Source: Typhlomys cinereus
Lineage: Eukaryota > Chordata > Mammalia > Rodentia > Platacanthomyidae
Direction: 5' to 3'
NCBI GenBank assembly: GCA_023101885.1
Contig: JALPQD010000294.1
Coordinates: forward strand, 1,477,501-1,541,500
Length of the DNA stretch: 64,000 nt
Shown here: in pieces, positions 45,075 to 55,777 of the stretch
Position numbering within the stretch: position 1 is the first letter of the stretch
Layout of the letters: each line of letters starts with the position of its first letter
Notes under the pieces: generated by a model
Database searches by the model: none
What the model saw: the letters and a program-made list of their open reading frames with translations, nothing else
What the model was told of the DNA's origin: nothing
Translations under genes and position numbers: made by a program

Positions 45075-46783
45075 TTTTTTTTTTATTAAAAATTTAATTA
45101 TACATTTTAAAATTTTTTACCAGTTCCCTCCCTCCCCCCTCCTCCCCCCAACCCCCTCCTCCCCTTCCCTTTCCCCCAGTGCCTCCCCCCCAATTCCCAG
45201 AGAGTCCTTTATTGTGTACGCCTAACTCTCCACTGGGTCCTCCTCTCCGATGACATATAAGGACCCAGTGGCATTTCCATAAGCCCTTTCTCTTGTTCCC
45301 CTTAAGCATAAGATCACTACTATGGCTGTCAATCCCTTGCCTCCAGGGGTCTCGGTGCCCTTAACAGATGCTAGACTTTATGAGGGCAACAGTGCGCTGG
45401 ACATTGCGCAGGGCATGCAAAGTCCCATTATGATTGCTTTGGCCCCAACTATTGTTGAGAATCTTGCAAATCGTTGCTCCTCCCATCCTTTTGCTCTTAC
45501 AATCTTACCGCCCCCTCTTCCGCAAATGTCCCTGAGCTCCAGGATGGGGAGAGATTAGGCTGTCCTAGTTCTATGTGATTGATATAGAGTCTCTGAAGTT
45601 CTGGATTGTGGTTTGTTGATTTTCTTTTGCAGTTTTGCTGCTCCTGCAATTCCCTTCACTCCATTCTGCTGGGCACTGTATGTCACCCCCTGGCCAGAGA
45701 CAAAAAGCTGTTAAACTGGAGTCTTGTTGTAATAGCACATTCAAGGGTAGATGTAATAAGAGTAGGAAACCTCACTGAGGGAGGGGTCCATCACCCATTT
45801 GCAAAATGATTACTTTTTATCTGCTAGACTATATGCCCTCCCCTTCTGGTGAGATCAGGAAAGAACGTCTGTGAACTTAACCAGGTTTCTCATTACTTAC
45901 TTGCAGACCTTGATGGAGGCCTATTTTCTCTGCTGTAACATGGTCCCCTCTCTCCTTGTTTCTGGTGTGGCCCTCCTAATCCATCTCTCTTGTTCATAAT
46001 CCTTGCAATTACTGTGCTACATAGGTTTACTTTTGAGTGTCTCAATGTGGGCTGGGTGAGTTTGGTACTAGGAGCCACCTATTAGGGAGTACATACGGCG
46101 CTTAATTTTCTGGGTTTGGGATACTTCACTTAATATAATTCTTTCTAATGACATCCATTTCCCGGCAAATTCCAGTAATTCATCATTTTTGATGGCTGAG
46201 TAGTACTCCATTGTATAGATGTACCACAGTTTCCTTATCCACTCGTCAACTGTTGGACATTTAGGTTGATTCCATGACTTTGCTATTGTAAACAGTGCTG
46301 CTATGAACATGGTCGAGCTTATACTATTGAGGCGAACCTCTGCTGCATGGGGGGTTATTCCCAAAAGTGGGATAGCAGGGTCATATGGCATTTCAATCTT
46401 TAATTTCTTTAAGAATCTCCAGACGGCTCGCCAGAGTGGCTATATGAGCCTGCATTCCCACCAACAATGTAGGGGAGTTCCCCTCTCTCCACATCCTCTC
46501 CAGCATTTGTCGTTGTTTGTATTGTGGATTTTTGCCATCCTGACCGGGGTGAGATGATATCTCAGGGAAGTTTTGATTTGCATTTCCCTGATGGCGAAGG
46601 AAGTGGAGCATTTTTTAAGATAATTGTTAGACATTTTAATTTCATCCCTGGTAAAGTTTCTTTGAAGTTCCAGGGCCCATTTTTTAATTGGGCCAGTGTT
46701 TTCCTTGGAGTTTAGTTTTCTAAGTTCTTTGTGCACTCTGGACAGTAGAGCTCTGTCAGATATGTGGTTAGTGAAGATTTTCT
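45075..46783 (-). mobile_element. 5'-truncated L1 with 16-bp target duplications
   Basis: About 1.7 kb L1 inserted on the minus strand. The A-rich 3' end lies at the left (T/A-rich 45075-45117), then a pyrimidine tract (G-rich on the L1 strand), about 1 kb of 3' UTR, and the last ~720 bp of ORF2. It is flanked by tacatggagatttttc at 45059-45074 and 46784-46799. Perfect duplications and an almost open ORF2 end suggest a comparatively young copy. It inserted just beyond the URR1-like element. Confidence 0.95.
46068..46783 (-). pseudogene. L1 ORF2 C-terminal end, truncated, one in-frame stop
   Basis: ORF2 encodes the endonuclease/reverse transcriptase of L1; only the C-terminal region beyond the reverse transcriptase is present. 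The minus-strand reading includes IREMQIKTSLRYHLTPVRM, the cysteine-rich CWRGCGERGTPLHCWWEC, MPYDPAIPLLG, MFIAALFTIAKSWNQPKCP and WYIYTMEYYSAIKNDE, ending SLIGGS-stop at 46068. One TAG at about 46440-46442, after ECRLI, interrupts the frame. Both sides stay in the same frame (46440-46805 and 46068-46391), so it is a point change and not a shift. It lacks its 5' end and promoter and cannot act. Confidence 0.9.
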
Positions 46784-47084
46784 TACATGGAGATTTTTCA
46801 AGCACTCTGCCATAGGGTTATTTCTGTGTGGTCAGGTCTAGATTGGGGGCATTTGTTTTTCTTTGAAAGTGAGGATCTGAAGACATGTTCCTTACCATTA
46901 GTTGGTTGCCTTCTCCAGATTATTGGATCATCTTGTATAATAAGGATTTGGCCTATCAAAATTTCATCATGGAAGGAGAAACTCTCTTCCTGAGAGTTAA
47001 TGATAGATTTGGGGGAATGTAATACTCTTCCGTGGTATATGAGGATTTGATCTACGCTCCAGCAAATGTCCAGGCACTGTCGTT

Positions 47085-47285
47085 AAAGGCAACCCAGATG
47101 CAACTCAGTGGGCTACACATGGCGAAAGCTATGAAAGTATGACAGATACTAGTAGGAAAGAAAAGTTTGCAGTGCATAAAGAAGGGGGAATGGGATTGGG
47201 TAATTAGGAGACAAAATAACATAAATTCATTATATTCAGGTATGAAACTCTAAAAGAATAAAAAATTTTTAAAAAAGAAAATGAT
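47085..47285 (+). mobile_element. L1 3' UTR end
   Basis: 'gcaactcagtgggctacaca', 'gtgcataaagaagggggaat', 'gggattgggtaattaggaga' and 'aaattcattatattcaggta', ending 'aaagaataaaaaatttttaa'. It is the same type of L1 end as the one at 23930-24430. Confidence 0.6.
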
Positions 47286-47289
47286 CCAT

Positions 47290-49335
47290 CAGTTTGGCAA
47301 GATGGTGATGGTAGAGTGGGACTTAGCCAGTTACAGGCAGGTGTACAAGAGGTTCTAAACTGATTCTAAGCCATCTCATTGTACAGCTCCTGGGGCCTCA
47401 TCCCCCTCACACTGTGCATGGTGGGAGGCAGCAGCCTGAACTTGAACCTCATTTCCTATAGAGCAACAGTTCTCACAGTCCTGTGGCATCCACAGGCTGG
47501 AGCTCAACATTAGGAGGTAAATTAATAGTTACTCTCTACTAAAAGCAATGTACAAATATTTGCGATATGTAACTTTGTTAGTATGGGTTAAAGAGAGCTA
47601 AGATTATCACTAGCTGTGCGCTCCAAGAGTGAGGCAGATGCTTTATTCTTCTTGCGTAGACATTAATAGATGAGTTTCAGATGGCTATTTAGATATAACT
47701 GAGCTTTGTGTCAAGACACGGAAGTCATTAGCTGTGTGAGTTATGATGAAAACAGAATCAAATATCACCAGACAACAATAGAAGTTCTTAGGGCAAGAAC
47801 TGGATCTTAGTAATTGTTCTCCCTGAACTCCGCATGCTGTCTGGCACAGAATAACAACCGGCCAACACTGAAACTTGAATTATTGCCACCAATATTCCAG
47901 GCGCCACTCTGCCTTCGAGGGGCTAGTGAGACTTTGACTCCCACAATTCAGAGGCTACAGGACACAAGGGTGAGGCACCCGGACCTTCCTCAGCACTTGC
48001 TTTTGGTCACTCTTGCCTGCTTAGTTCACAGTGACTATGACATTTTTTTTTAAAAGAATAATTCCCAAGAAGAGAGAAAGGTCGTATTAAATTTGGCCAA
48101 AGAGTTTATTTTTTTTTCTCATGACATTATTGTTACTCTTCATGGGGGGAGGCTTAAGCTGTAATTTTATCTATCAAGAACATGGGATGTACTTGGAGAG
48201 AAGTAAGTGGTAGACTTGGCACATTTCCACTTCTTGAAATGGGAAAATCAAGGTAGTTAACTCGGAGTTCTATCTAGGCAGCTTTTGTCCTCTTAAGCTG
48301 AGCTGTAAATCAGTGCTGTCTTGTTTTAACCATCAGCATTAAGCCCTTGGCAGTGCTAGAGTTCACAGGGTCCTCAGAGGTCACCTAATGCATCCTTCAC
48401 AGAGGAGGTCGTTGGAGGACAAGCAAATTCGATCCTTGAGGAAAAACAATTTAGACAAAAATGCTCTGCTTCTAGCATCGTGGGATAGACATGGGGCTGC
48501 ATCGAGGGGCTGGGCAGCTGGTGGGTCATGTCTAGTTCTTCTGCTTGTTGTAAGAGCTCTGGAAAGTCCTTTAACTCTGTTATCTTCATACTCAACCAGG
48601 AGGTAGAGTCTTGCCTGCCAGTGTAGCTATAAGGGCAAAGAGAGCACATTTCACCGCTATGGTCATGCTGCGGGTGATCGCTGTCCTCATTACAAAGTGC
48701 TTGCTACTAAATACCTCCAGGTCTCATCCTTGACCTTCATTAAATCAGAAACTGACTTCTTGGTAAAGATGCTCTTTCTCATGCAACCAATCGCAGGTGC
48801 AACTGTATCCCTACCATTCTCACTGATGCACTTACAGAATAGTTTTCTGAGCTCCTTTAAGTGTGTTGCAGTTTTCTTCAGAGCATGTTCTAGGAAGTTC
48901 TTAGCCTACTTCGAAATGAAGGCAGGATCCCTTTCTCACTCAAGATGTCCATTTTGGCAGGACCCTCTACATTGCTGTTTGGAGACTACTGGACCCCGAC
49001 AGAGTGGCATGGTGGATTCTTATTTGTCTTTGTTCATTTCCACAAAAAAAAGATAATTACTGATTGGCTTTTTAGTGAAGCTTATCCAAGGCCACTATGA
49101 AGCTTGCTGCAAAGCCAGAAACCTAGACACGAAACATTAACCACATCTCTCCCTTCTTGTCATATAAACTAAGATGAGCTTGTGAAGCAGATGCAGATGC
49201 AAAATGCCTTCTGCTACTGGAGACTATGTTAACTTATGTCTCGTGCTTGGGCCTTTTCTGGATCTCTCTGGGTCTCTTAAATGGGTTCCTGCTCAAAAAT
49301 ATCAAAATTCCAATTTTAAGGGTAATGGTTCATTT
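47290..49335. other. Unique sequence, no gene seen
   Basis: A 119-codon ORF (48697-49056) has no recognised domain. 48600-49080 is repeat-free. Confidence 0.4.
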
Positions 49336-49339
49336 TGGG

Positions 49340-49678
49340 TGCATGTACATGTGTGCGTGTGTGTATGTGTGCGTGTGTGTACATGTAAACATGTGCACGT
49401 GTATGTGACAGCCAGAGGCTGACACTGGGTGTCTTCCTCAATCTGTCTACCTTATATTTTTGAGACAGAATTTCTTGCTGAATCTGGAGTTTGCTGATTT
49501 GGTTAGACTGACTGGCCAGTGAGTCCCCAGGAATCCTCTTGCCTTTATCTCTTTAGGTGAGGTTATAGAGGTGAGCTGCTGCACACAGCTTTTTTTTTAA
49601 CATGAGTATTATGGATCAGACTCATGTACTCACATTTGTGCAACAAGCACGTTACTGACTGAGCCATTTCCCCAACCC
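49340..49678 (-). mobile_element. Composite tRNA/B1-type SINE (RSINE/B4-like)
   Basis: TG-rich tail 49345-49410, B1-like middle on the plus strand ('tttgagacagaatttcttgc', 'gcctttatctctttaggtga'), and a tRNA head at the right ('gactgagccatttccccaac'). Same plan as 6545-6815 and 61172-61520. Confidence 0.6.
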
Positions 49679-49978
49679 TAGTCATTAATGTTAAATTTGG
49701 TTTATTTTTGTGGTTGAATTTAAAAGTCAGGAGATCAGAATAACTTTCCTTCACCTTAAGCCCTTGTTCTGGCCAGCACTGCAACATGGCTGCCACATTG
49801 AAGCTGTGGAATCAAGGATGATTCTTCTTTGCAAACTTGTATCTCTAAAGTAGTTCTGAAATCTGAGCATAATTGGCACCTTATACATAACTAACTGCTC
49901 GGCTGTGAACTCCAATGTCTTTCTCAAATTGTTTCTCTCCTGCATTTTCTGATCACAAAAAATAGTATTGCCTTCTAC

Positions 49979-50317
49979 CTGCTATGGTTTGATTGTGTCT
50001 GGCAAAGTCCATTCCCTGGGACTATGCTGTGCAACAGTGTGTGGAGGCAGGGCTAATGGGATGCACGCAGGTCATGGGGTTCTGTGCTCTGGAACAGACT
50101 AATGTTGTCATCATGGGAGGGGGTTAGGTCTCCTTTAGTCTTCTCTTGCTCTCTGTAACATATGTGAAGCTTCCTTGAATGTTTTAGTACAGTAAAAAGG
50201 CCCTCACCATATATGGTGAGTTCATTCTGGCTTTCCTAATCTCCAGAATACAAACCAAGTAAGTTTATGTTCAATAGAAATTACCCGACCTCTGATATTT
50301 TGCTACAGCCACATAAA
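49979..50317 (+). repeat. MLT1-like MaLR solo LTR
   Basis: 'tgctatggtttgattgtgtc', 'ctaatgttgtcatcatggga', 'aggccctcaccatatatgg', 'cctaatctccagaatacaaa', 'caagtaagtttatgttcaat' and 'ttttgctacagccacat' give the ordered features of a MLT1-type LTR. No internal retroviral genes are next to it. An old non-coding remnant. Confidence 0.6.
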
Positions 50318-50364
50318 ATCTGCCAAATATACAAACCAACACCTGCAATACAAGTTAGTCATTT

Positions 50365-50600
50365 TCTTCCTTTCTTCCTTTATTTTCCTTCCTTCCTTCC
50401 TTCCTTCCTTCCTTCCTTCCTTCCTTCCTTCCTTCCTTCCTTCCTCTCCCATCCTCTCTCCCTCTCTCCCTCCCTCTCTCCCTCTTTCCCTCCCTCTCTC
50501 CCTCTGTCCTTTCTTTCTCTTTCTCTTCCTTCCTTCCTTCCTTCCTTCCTTCCTTCCTTCCTTCCTTCCTTCCTTCCTTCCTTCCTTCCTTCCTTCCTTC

Positions 50601-50667
<67 letters not shown>

Positions 50668-50670
50668 TCC
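50365..50670. repeat. (TTCC)n-(CTCC)n-(TTCC)n-(TTTC)n compound microsatellite
   Basis: About 305 bp of pure pyrimidine on the plus strand: TTCC units to 50444, a CTCTCC-rich core to 50520, TTCC again to 50600, then TTTC to 50668. It creates frame-open proline/serine/leucine and lysine/glutamate/arginine ORFs that are artefacts. It replaces the head of the SINE that follows. Confidence 0.95.
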
Positions 50671-50905
50671 AGCAAAGGATCTGAATTTGGATCTCCAGGT
50701 CCCATTAAAATGACAGCATATATGATAGTGGTCTGCTATTCCAGCCCTAGAAAGCAGCTGGGCAAACCCTATAACAAAACTGTAAGATAGAAAATCTAAT
50801 TCCCAATGATTCCATGATGTCACCCTTGGACCTCTATGGGCACAAACATTCAAGTGCCCTCTTCTACATGCACCCAAATACACATGTACACACAACAACA
50901 AACAA
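50671..50905 (+). mobile_element. B2/DIP-like SINE lacking its head
   Basis: Begins 'agcaaaggatctgaatttgg' and 'atctccaggtcccatt', i.e. at the B-box region; the A-box head (about 50 nt) is absent and the TTTC tract lies there instead. The body 'gggcaaaccctataacaaaa' and 'gtcacccttggacctctatg' and a short CA tail follow. Confidence 0.75.
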
Positions 50906-51049
50906 ACAAACAAAACCAAATGCCAGTTCACTTTGGCAAAATGAGTTTAAATTTGTGGATGATTTTGAAATGAATAAATGTAATTCATACAAAAAGTCTG
51001 CAAACAATGTGATGCCATTACATTCTTTCAAAGAGGTTGAAAAATCCAA

Positions 51050-51225
51050 ATATCTGACAACACTCAGTGTGGATGAGAAAGTGGAACAACAGGGTTTTCC
51101 TACTGGTGGAAATAGAAAATACTGGAGCTACTTTGGAAAACAGTTTGGACAGTTACATAGAAAACCAAAGGTTGTCTTACCACAGGGTGCAGCACTTACT
51201 CTATGGCATTCAAACAAAGAGATGG
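51050..51225 (+). repeat. Old L1 ORF2 fragment (left part)
   Basis: 'gtgtggatgagaaagtggaa', 'ctactggtggaaatagaaaa', 'ctactttggaaaacagtttg' and 'gcacttactctatggcattc' follow the L1 ORF2 sense strand. It resumes after SINEs at 51625. Confidence 0.7.
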
Positions 51226-51385
51226 AAGACTGAAAACAGACTGGCACATACCTGTAATCTCAGCACTGGGGAAGCTGAGGCAGGAGCTTAAAAGCCTGGA
51301 TTAAGCAATGAGTTCAAAGATAGCTTGGGCTGTGTGAGGACTTATGTCAAGAAAACTCAAATGAGCAAATAAATACAAGGAAAAA
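51226..51385 (+). mobile_element. B1 SINE (7SL-derived)
   Basis: 'actggcacatacctgtaatc', 'tcagcactggggaagctgag', 'gcaggagcttaaaag' and 'cttgggctgtgtgaggactt', with an A-rich end. The first few bases are missing or mutated. Confidence 0.75.
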
Positions 51386-51462
51386 AGAAAAAGAAAAGTC
51401 AAAGCACACGTGTGCTCACAGAGAAAACCTGCATTTAGTTTTTAAAAGAAGCTTTGTTCATG

Positions 51463-51622
51463 AACTGGAGAGACAGTTCAGTAAATAAGACACCTACTCA
51501 CAAACCCAGCAACCTGAGTTTAATCCTGTTGATCTGAGCTCAATCCCTTGAAGTCCATATGGTGGAAGAAGAGAAATGACTCATGAGAGTTGTCTACTGA
51601 CCTCTCTCTCCTCTTTTTCACA
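51463..51622 (+). mobile_element. B2-superfamily SINE (B3-like)
   Basis: Head 'gaactggagagacagttcag', 'cccagcaacctgagtttaat', 'tccatatggtggaagaagag' and 'gttgtctactgacctctctc'. The 'atctgagctcaatcc' segment partly duplicates the preceding 'gagtttaatcc' segment. Confidence 0.7.
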
Positions 51623-51624
51623 TA

Positions 51625-51990
51625 AACAGAATAACAAAAATGAGCTTTATTAGTAACCAACGAAGCTGGAGATAGCCAAATCGATTAACAAACTGTGATA
51701 CACCAGACAATGAATTAGTATCTAGCTCTAAAAAATGTTTTGTTAAACCATGAAAAGAATTAGAGACACTTAAACACATGTTACAAAATGAAAAATTATC
51801 TGGAAAAGTTATATTGTTCTGACTTGTTGATACTCTAGAGAAATCAATGATATGGAGACAATTGTTGCCATGTGAAAAGAGAGAGGAATAGTCACAACAG
51901 AGATAATTAAGGGAAATACTATTGTTCTGTATGATGCCATATAATATTATTGTTCTGTTTGATGCCATACTAGTAGATACATGTCACCGG
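51625..51990 (+). repeat. Old L1/HAL1 3' end (right part)
   Basis: 'cgattaacaaactgtgatac', 'accagacaatgaattagtat', 'ttaaaccatgaaaagaatta' and 'ttctgtatgatgccatat' match the ORF2 end and 3' UTR of an old L1. A short tandem duplication of 'attgttctgtatgatgccat' lies at 51920-51970. Confidence 0.65.
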
Positions 51991-52673
51991 ACATTCAGCA
52001 ACACTGATGGAAAACTCCCAGTGAACTCCAGTGTAAATCAGGGACTGCATGACAGTGATTTGTTGGTATAGGTTCATTGATTTATAATAAATGCCCTCTG
52101 GAATAATTGTTGATAAGAAGGTTCTGGAAGTTTAGACTAAGCACATCTGAAGATTGTGCTTAGTTTTTTCAGTGAACCTAAAACTGCTCTAGGAAATCTA
52201 AACTTCAAACTTTCCTAATTCGGTCTGGCTTCTTGTTTTCCCAGGAATCACCTTACATAGGTGTAGATTTCTGAAAGGAAATGGGAAGATGCCATCTTGA
52301 AAGCAATCCCTTCCTGCATGGCCCTTTGGTAATCTGTGGATGAACTTGGATCTGCCGAAACTGTGCTGCCTACGGTCAAGACAGAGATCAACAGTGAATG
52401 GCAAGCAGCACCTCTTTGTGGCAGACTCAGTCTGTTAGAGTATGCTGAGCCACTGCAGCTTTTTCCACACAGAGTTGTTCAAGTAAGGTAGGTCTTCAGT
52501 TTCTCCCATTCTCTTGTCTGAATCAAGATAATAACCACTATGATGTACTCCATCCTTTGAAAGTGAGCAGCTGTTCTACCTCAAGTCCTTTGTGGAATGA
52601 GGCAGACTATAAATACATACCTCATAGATGAGCAAGTAAGCAGCACATGCTTTGATGAGAGGCTTCTACTGCC
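51991..52673. other. Unique sequence, no gene seen
   Basis: No repeat recognised. A 68-codon minus ORF (52198-52404) has no domain. Confidence 0.4.
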
Positions 52674-52757
52674 TACTTTGTGAGGTTACAAAGTAACCTT
52701 GTTAGTAAACACAAATACTTTGTGAGGTTACAAAGTAACCTTGTTAGTAAACGCAAA
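52674..52757 (+). repeat. 42-bp tandem duplication containing a palindrome
   Basis: Two head-to-tail 42-bp units (52674-52715, 52716-52757) with a single difference (aacacaaa versus aacgcaaa). Each unit contains the perfect inverted repeat ggttac-aaa-gtaacc. The near identity implies a recent duplication. Confidence 0.95.
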
Positions 52758-53250
52758 TGTTAGGTGCCATTATTCACTCAAGGGAAGTCAGGCGGGTAGG
52801 ATGCTAGGGAATATACAAGTGAAACTTTGAAGACCTTATACACCCATTCCTTATACCTGCTTCTTTCTATAGATGAGTACTTTCCTCTAAGCACCAAGAG
52901 GGTTGGAAGAGGAGAAGAGGATGGAGGAGAGAGTATGCCTTGGTCATCTTCTGTCTAGTGCATGACAGTCACTCATCTCCTGAAGCATCCCTTAGGTGGT
53001 GACATCAAGAAGGGAAGATGGTCTTGATACCTGCGTGACTTCAGTTTGGTTCACATGAGGGGTTTCTGTGGGCTTGGCTACTAAATCCAGGAATGTGTTC
53101 ATTATCTGCCCTGTAAGGGCCTCCTCTCCTTGCTGCAATCCACCTACTAAGACTTGGATCCTCAGGAAAGAATCAGTGAGTTCATGTAGGAGTATGTTGC
53201 AGGGACTCTACATGCTGCTGATAAATTCAGAATAAATAATAAAACGGCTT
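52758..53250. other. Unique sequence, no gene seen
   Basis: No repeat recognised, no ORF of note. Confidence 0.4.
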
Positions 53251-53254
53251 AAAG

Positions 53255-53640
53255 GGGAACAAGGGTTTTATTTTCCCTTATGATTGTTCAGTTACAGTTT
53301 TTACTCCAGCTTGGCAGAAGAGTCCATGCCAGCACCAGGAGCTGAGGGAACTGGCCACACCATGTCCACAGCACAGCTGAGATAAGGGCAAACATTTCTT
53401 ACCAGACAGCATGTCTGTCCACGTGTATAGAAGAATGCTAAACTTTATTAACCAACTCCTCCTTTTTATTCACCTTTCAGGAGAATGGTTCCACTCTACC
53501 ATGGGCTAGGTCGGTCTTACCCCATCAACAGACAATTTCCTGAAGGTTTACTTAAAGCTTAGCTACTAATTCTTACAAATGTGTCCACAGCAGAAGCCTT
53601 GAATTGTCAAGTTGACCCCTGTAGCTAACAAGACAGAATA
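53255..53640 (-). mobile_element. URR1-like DNA transposon
   Basis: Plus strand 'ggggaacaagggttttattt', 'gagctgagggaactggccac', 'accatgggctaggtcggtct' and 'gaattgtcaagttgacccct'. Its reverse complement matches the copies at 14.2 and 44.6 kb throughout, including 'tggccagttccctcagctcc' and 'ggcatggactcttctgcca'. Confidence 0.65.
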
Positions 53641-55435
53641 CTAGTTTCTATTTTCTCTTCCTTCACTAAGAACCCTAACCAAAACCAGGAACTACTGTCA
53701 GATCAAATGTTCCCTTAACCTTTGGAGTTTTAGAGGGATCACACATATCCTCTCCAGAAAGAGCCTGATACTCAGTGTCTTGAACTCATTGAATTTCAAG
53801 GGAGCGGGCTTTTCCAGTGAGCTTTACCTAGGATTTATTTTGAATGTAGAGAAAATTGAAACAGGACCTAGATGAGCAAGAAACTAGTCCTATGCGTCAC
53901 TAGAAATCAGGTCCTCTGAAATTTGAACATCTTCATTTGTGTTGTCATTGAAATTTGGGTGAAGGTTCAGTTAGAATCTTGTTTTTCTTACAAAAGTTCC
54001 TGTCCATAGATATTCTGGCTGATGAAGACTTGTCATGTGATCCAAGTTGGCAGATGTTTCGCTGAAGTCACTAAGAGTTTGGCCTGAGCAAAGACTGAAC
54101 AAGAGTTTAGGATTAGCTTCCTTGGTCCCCGAAGGTGAACTAAGTTTTCAAGAACCTTGTTTAAAGGCTTTGCATCCAAACTGCCATCCACCATCTGGTA
54201 ATTCCACAAAAAAAGAATCTTGAAATTTTTTCAGATCTCCCCTTAGTCCACTTCTAAACCCACATAAAAGCAGTTTGGGACTGGTCAGAGCCCCCAGAAA
54301 GAAATTGGAGACTGTGATTTTTGGATAAAAGTTTTTCCTATTTAATGGAGATAATTGGCAATAACACTGACTTTCAGCATCGATTCCATATCCTTTATCT
54401 TGATCAGAAAACATTTTGGGTGGGGTGGTGGGGTGGGGGTGAACTCTTGCCAGTGTGCTCCCACACAGGACTCTGAATAGGACATTCATTGGCAGAAGCA
54501 GTGGTTACTGCAAATGGCTGGGGGAAGGGTGGAAAGCAGGGGGAGTTGAGCGGGTCTTGGGCTCCGTCCTTCTCAGGGGAGCTATTTTTTGCTTTGCATG
54601 CAAAGAATTGCTTTGTACAGCCAAGTTGGTCTCAATCTTGTTTACATAAAAGAAATCGAACATTTATTTTGTGCCGGGTTGTTTTTTTCTTCCTTTGCCA
54701 GTCAGAGGGTCCCAGGCAAATCAATAAACAAAGACCCTGCTCTGTTTTCACTTTGTGGCTAGGGATTCAGACAGGGTAACCCTTCAAGGACTGGATTAGC
54801 TATTTCTGTGGGGTCTGAGATTGGCTGTCGTGTTCAGATGGACTGGGGAGTGTGGGACATATTTGTCATGCTACTGACCTGAAGCTGCAGAAAATGAGGA
54901 CATGCAGTGCCTCTGGTTTCTTGAGCTGTGTGGTACAAGTAGGAGAGAAGAAAACTCAAGTGTGTTTGCTCTCTGAAAAAATCAGCCAAGCCCTGAAACG
55001 TATGATATGGTTTCTCTAATCTTAGCTCAGCCAACAGCCAGCATTGTTGTTGGTTATTAAATCAACCAAAATGCCTTCAAAAGTTACAGCCCTGATATTT
55101 GACTCCACAGCATTTCGTGATATGGAATTCCATAGAGGGGTTCCATGCTGGGGGGCAAAAATTTTATTTATTTTTTCTTCCTAAATTTACCTGCTGTGAA
55201 CTTAGATCCTTTGTTCTTTTGTCTGGGAACAACATAAAAAGTAGGGGGGGATGGAATATAACCATTTTGTAAAAACATTTCCTTAGCCATGTTAAAATAG
55301 CGAACATTCCCCCCCTTTAAAGTTTATAATGGTGGCATTTATTGTGGCTCATCACTTATAAATCCTGACCATTTAATTCCTTCTTTAAGTCCTATCAGCT
55401 TCAGTTAGAGCAGCATGGTTAGGGGGGAAGAAAAT
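53641..55435. other. Unique sequence with possible regulatory motifs
   Basis: Repeat-free. Octamer-like palindrome 'ctttgcatgcaaag' at 54592-54605, 'caataaacaaag' (FOX/SOX-like) at 54722-54733, 'tcctttgttcttttgtc' (SOX-like) near 55207-55223. Such clusters occur in enhancers but also by chance in AT-rich DNA. Confidence 0.3.
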
Positions 55436-55650
55436 AAGTGTTTTGGTGTTGGATAAAGCTAAGTTTGGGCCTCTATTCTGACCCTTACTAGGAGGTGAAC
55501 CTTAGATAAATTACAGTACTTTTCTAAGTCAAATTTTCCTATCTGTGAAACAGAAATGAGGAGAATCTTTAAAGATAATATCTAAAGAGAGCATAACATA
55601 GTCAGCATGACATGGGCTTCCAATAAATGGTACACAATAATTATTGAAAT
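55436..55650 (+). repeat. MIR SINE
   Basis: 'tgttggataaagctaagttt', 'tgacccttactaggaggtga', 'gataaattacagtacttttc', 'ttcctatctgtgaaacagaa' and 'ccaataaatggtacacaata' follow MIR from head to tail. Confidence 0.7.
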
Positions 55651-55678
55651 GATTTCTTAGCCTTAGAAGTTGGGTTGA

Positions 55679-55777
55679 GTGCGTGGCATACCACCCTGGA
55701 CACGCCCAATCTTGTCTGATCTCAGAAGGTGAACAGGGTCAGGTCTTGTTGTATTTGGATGGCAGAGAGTGCAAGAG
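55679..55777 (+). pseudogene. 5S ribosomal RNA pseudogene
   Basis: 'gtgcgtggcataccaccctg', 'gacacgcccaatcttgtctg', 'atctcagaaggtgaacaggg' and 'tcaggtcttgttgtatttgg' align with vertebrate 5S rRNA from its first base to about position 95, with scattered substitutions and one small gap. The internal control region is altered ('aggtgaacagggtc' for the box A-like part, 'tggatggcagagag' for box C). The last ~25 bases are lost and no T-run terminator follows, so it should not make functional 5S RNA. It lies 30 bp after the MIR. Confidence 0.85.

Noticed and set aside
50267..50931. 148- and 183-codon ORFs with Pro/Ser/Leu or Lys/Glu/Arg repeats
   Set aside because: Pure translation of the TTCC/TTTC microsatellite, which has no stop codon in several frames.
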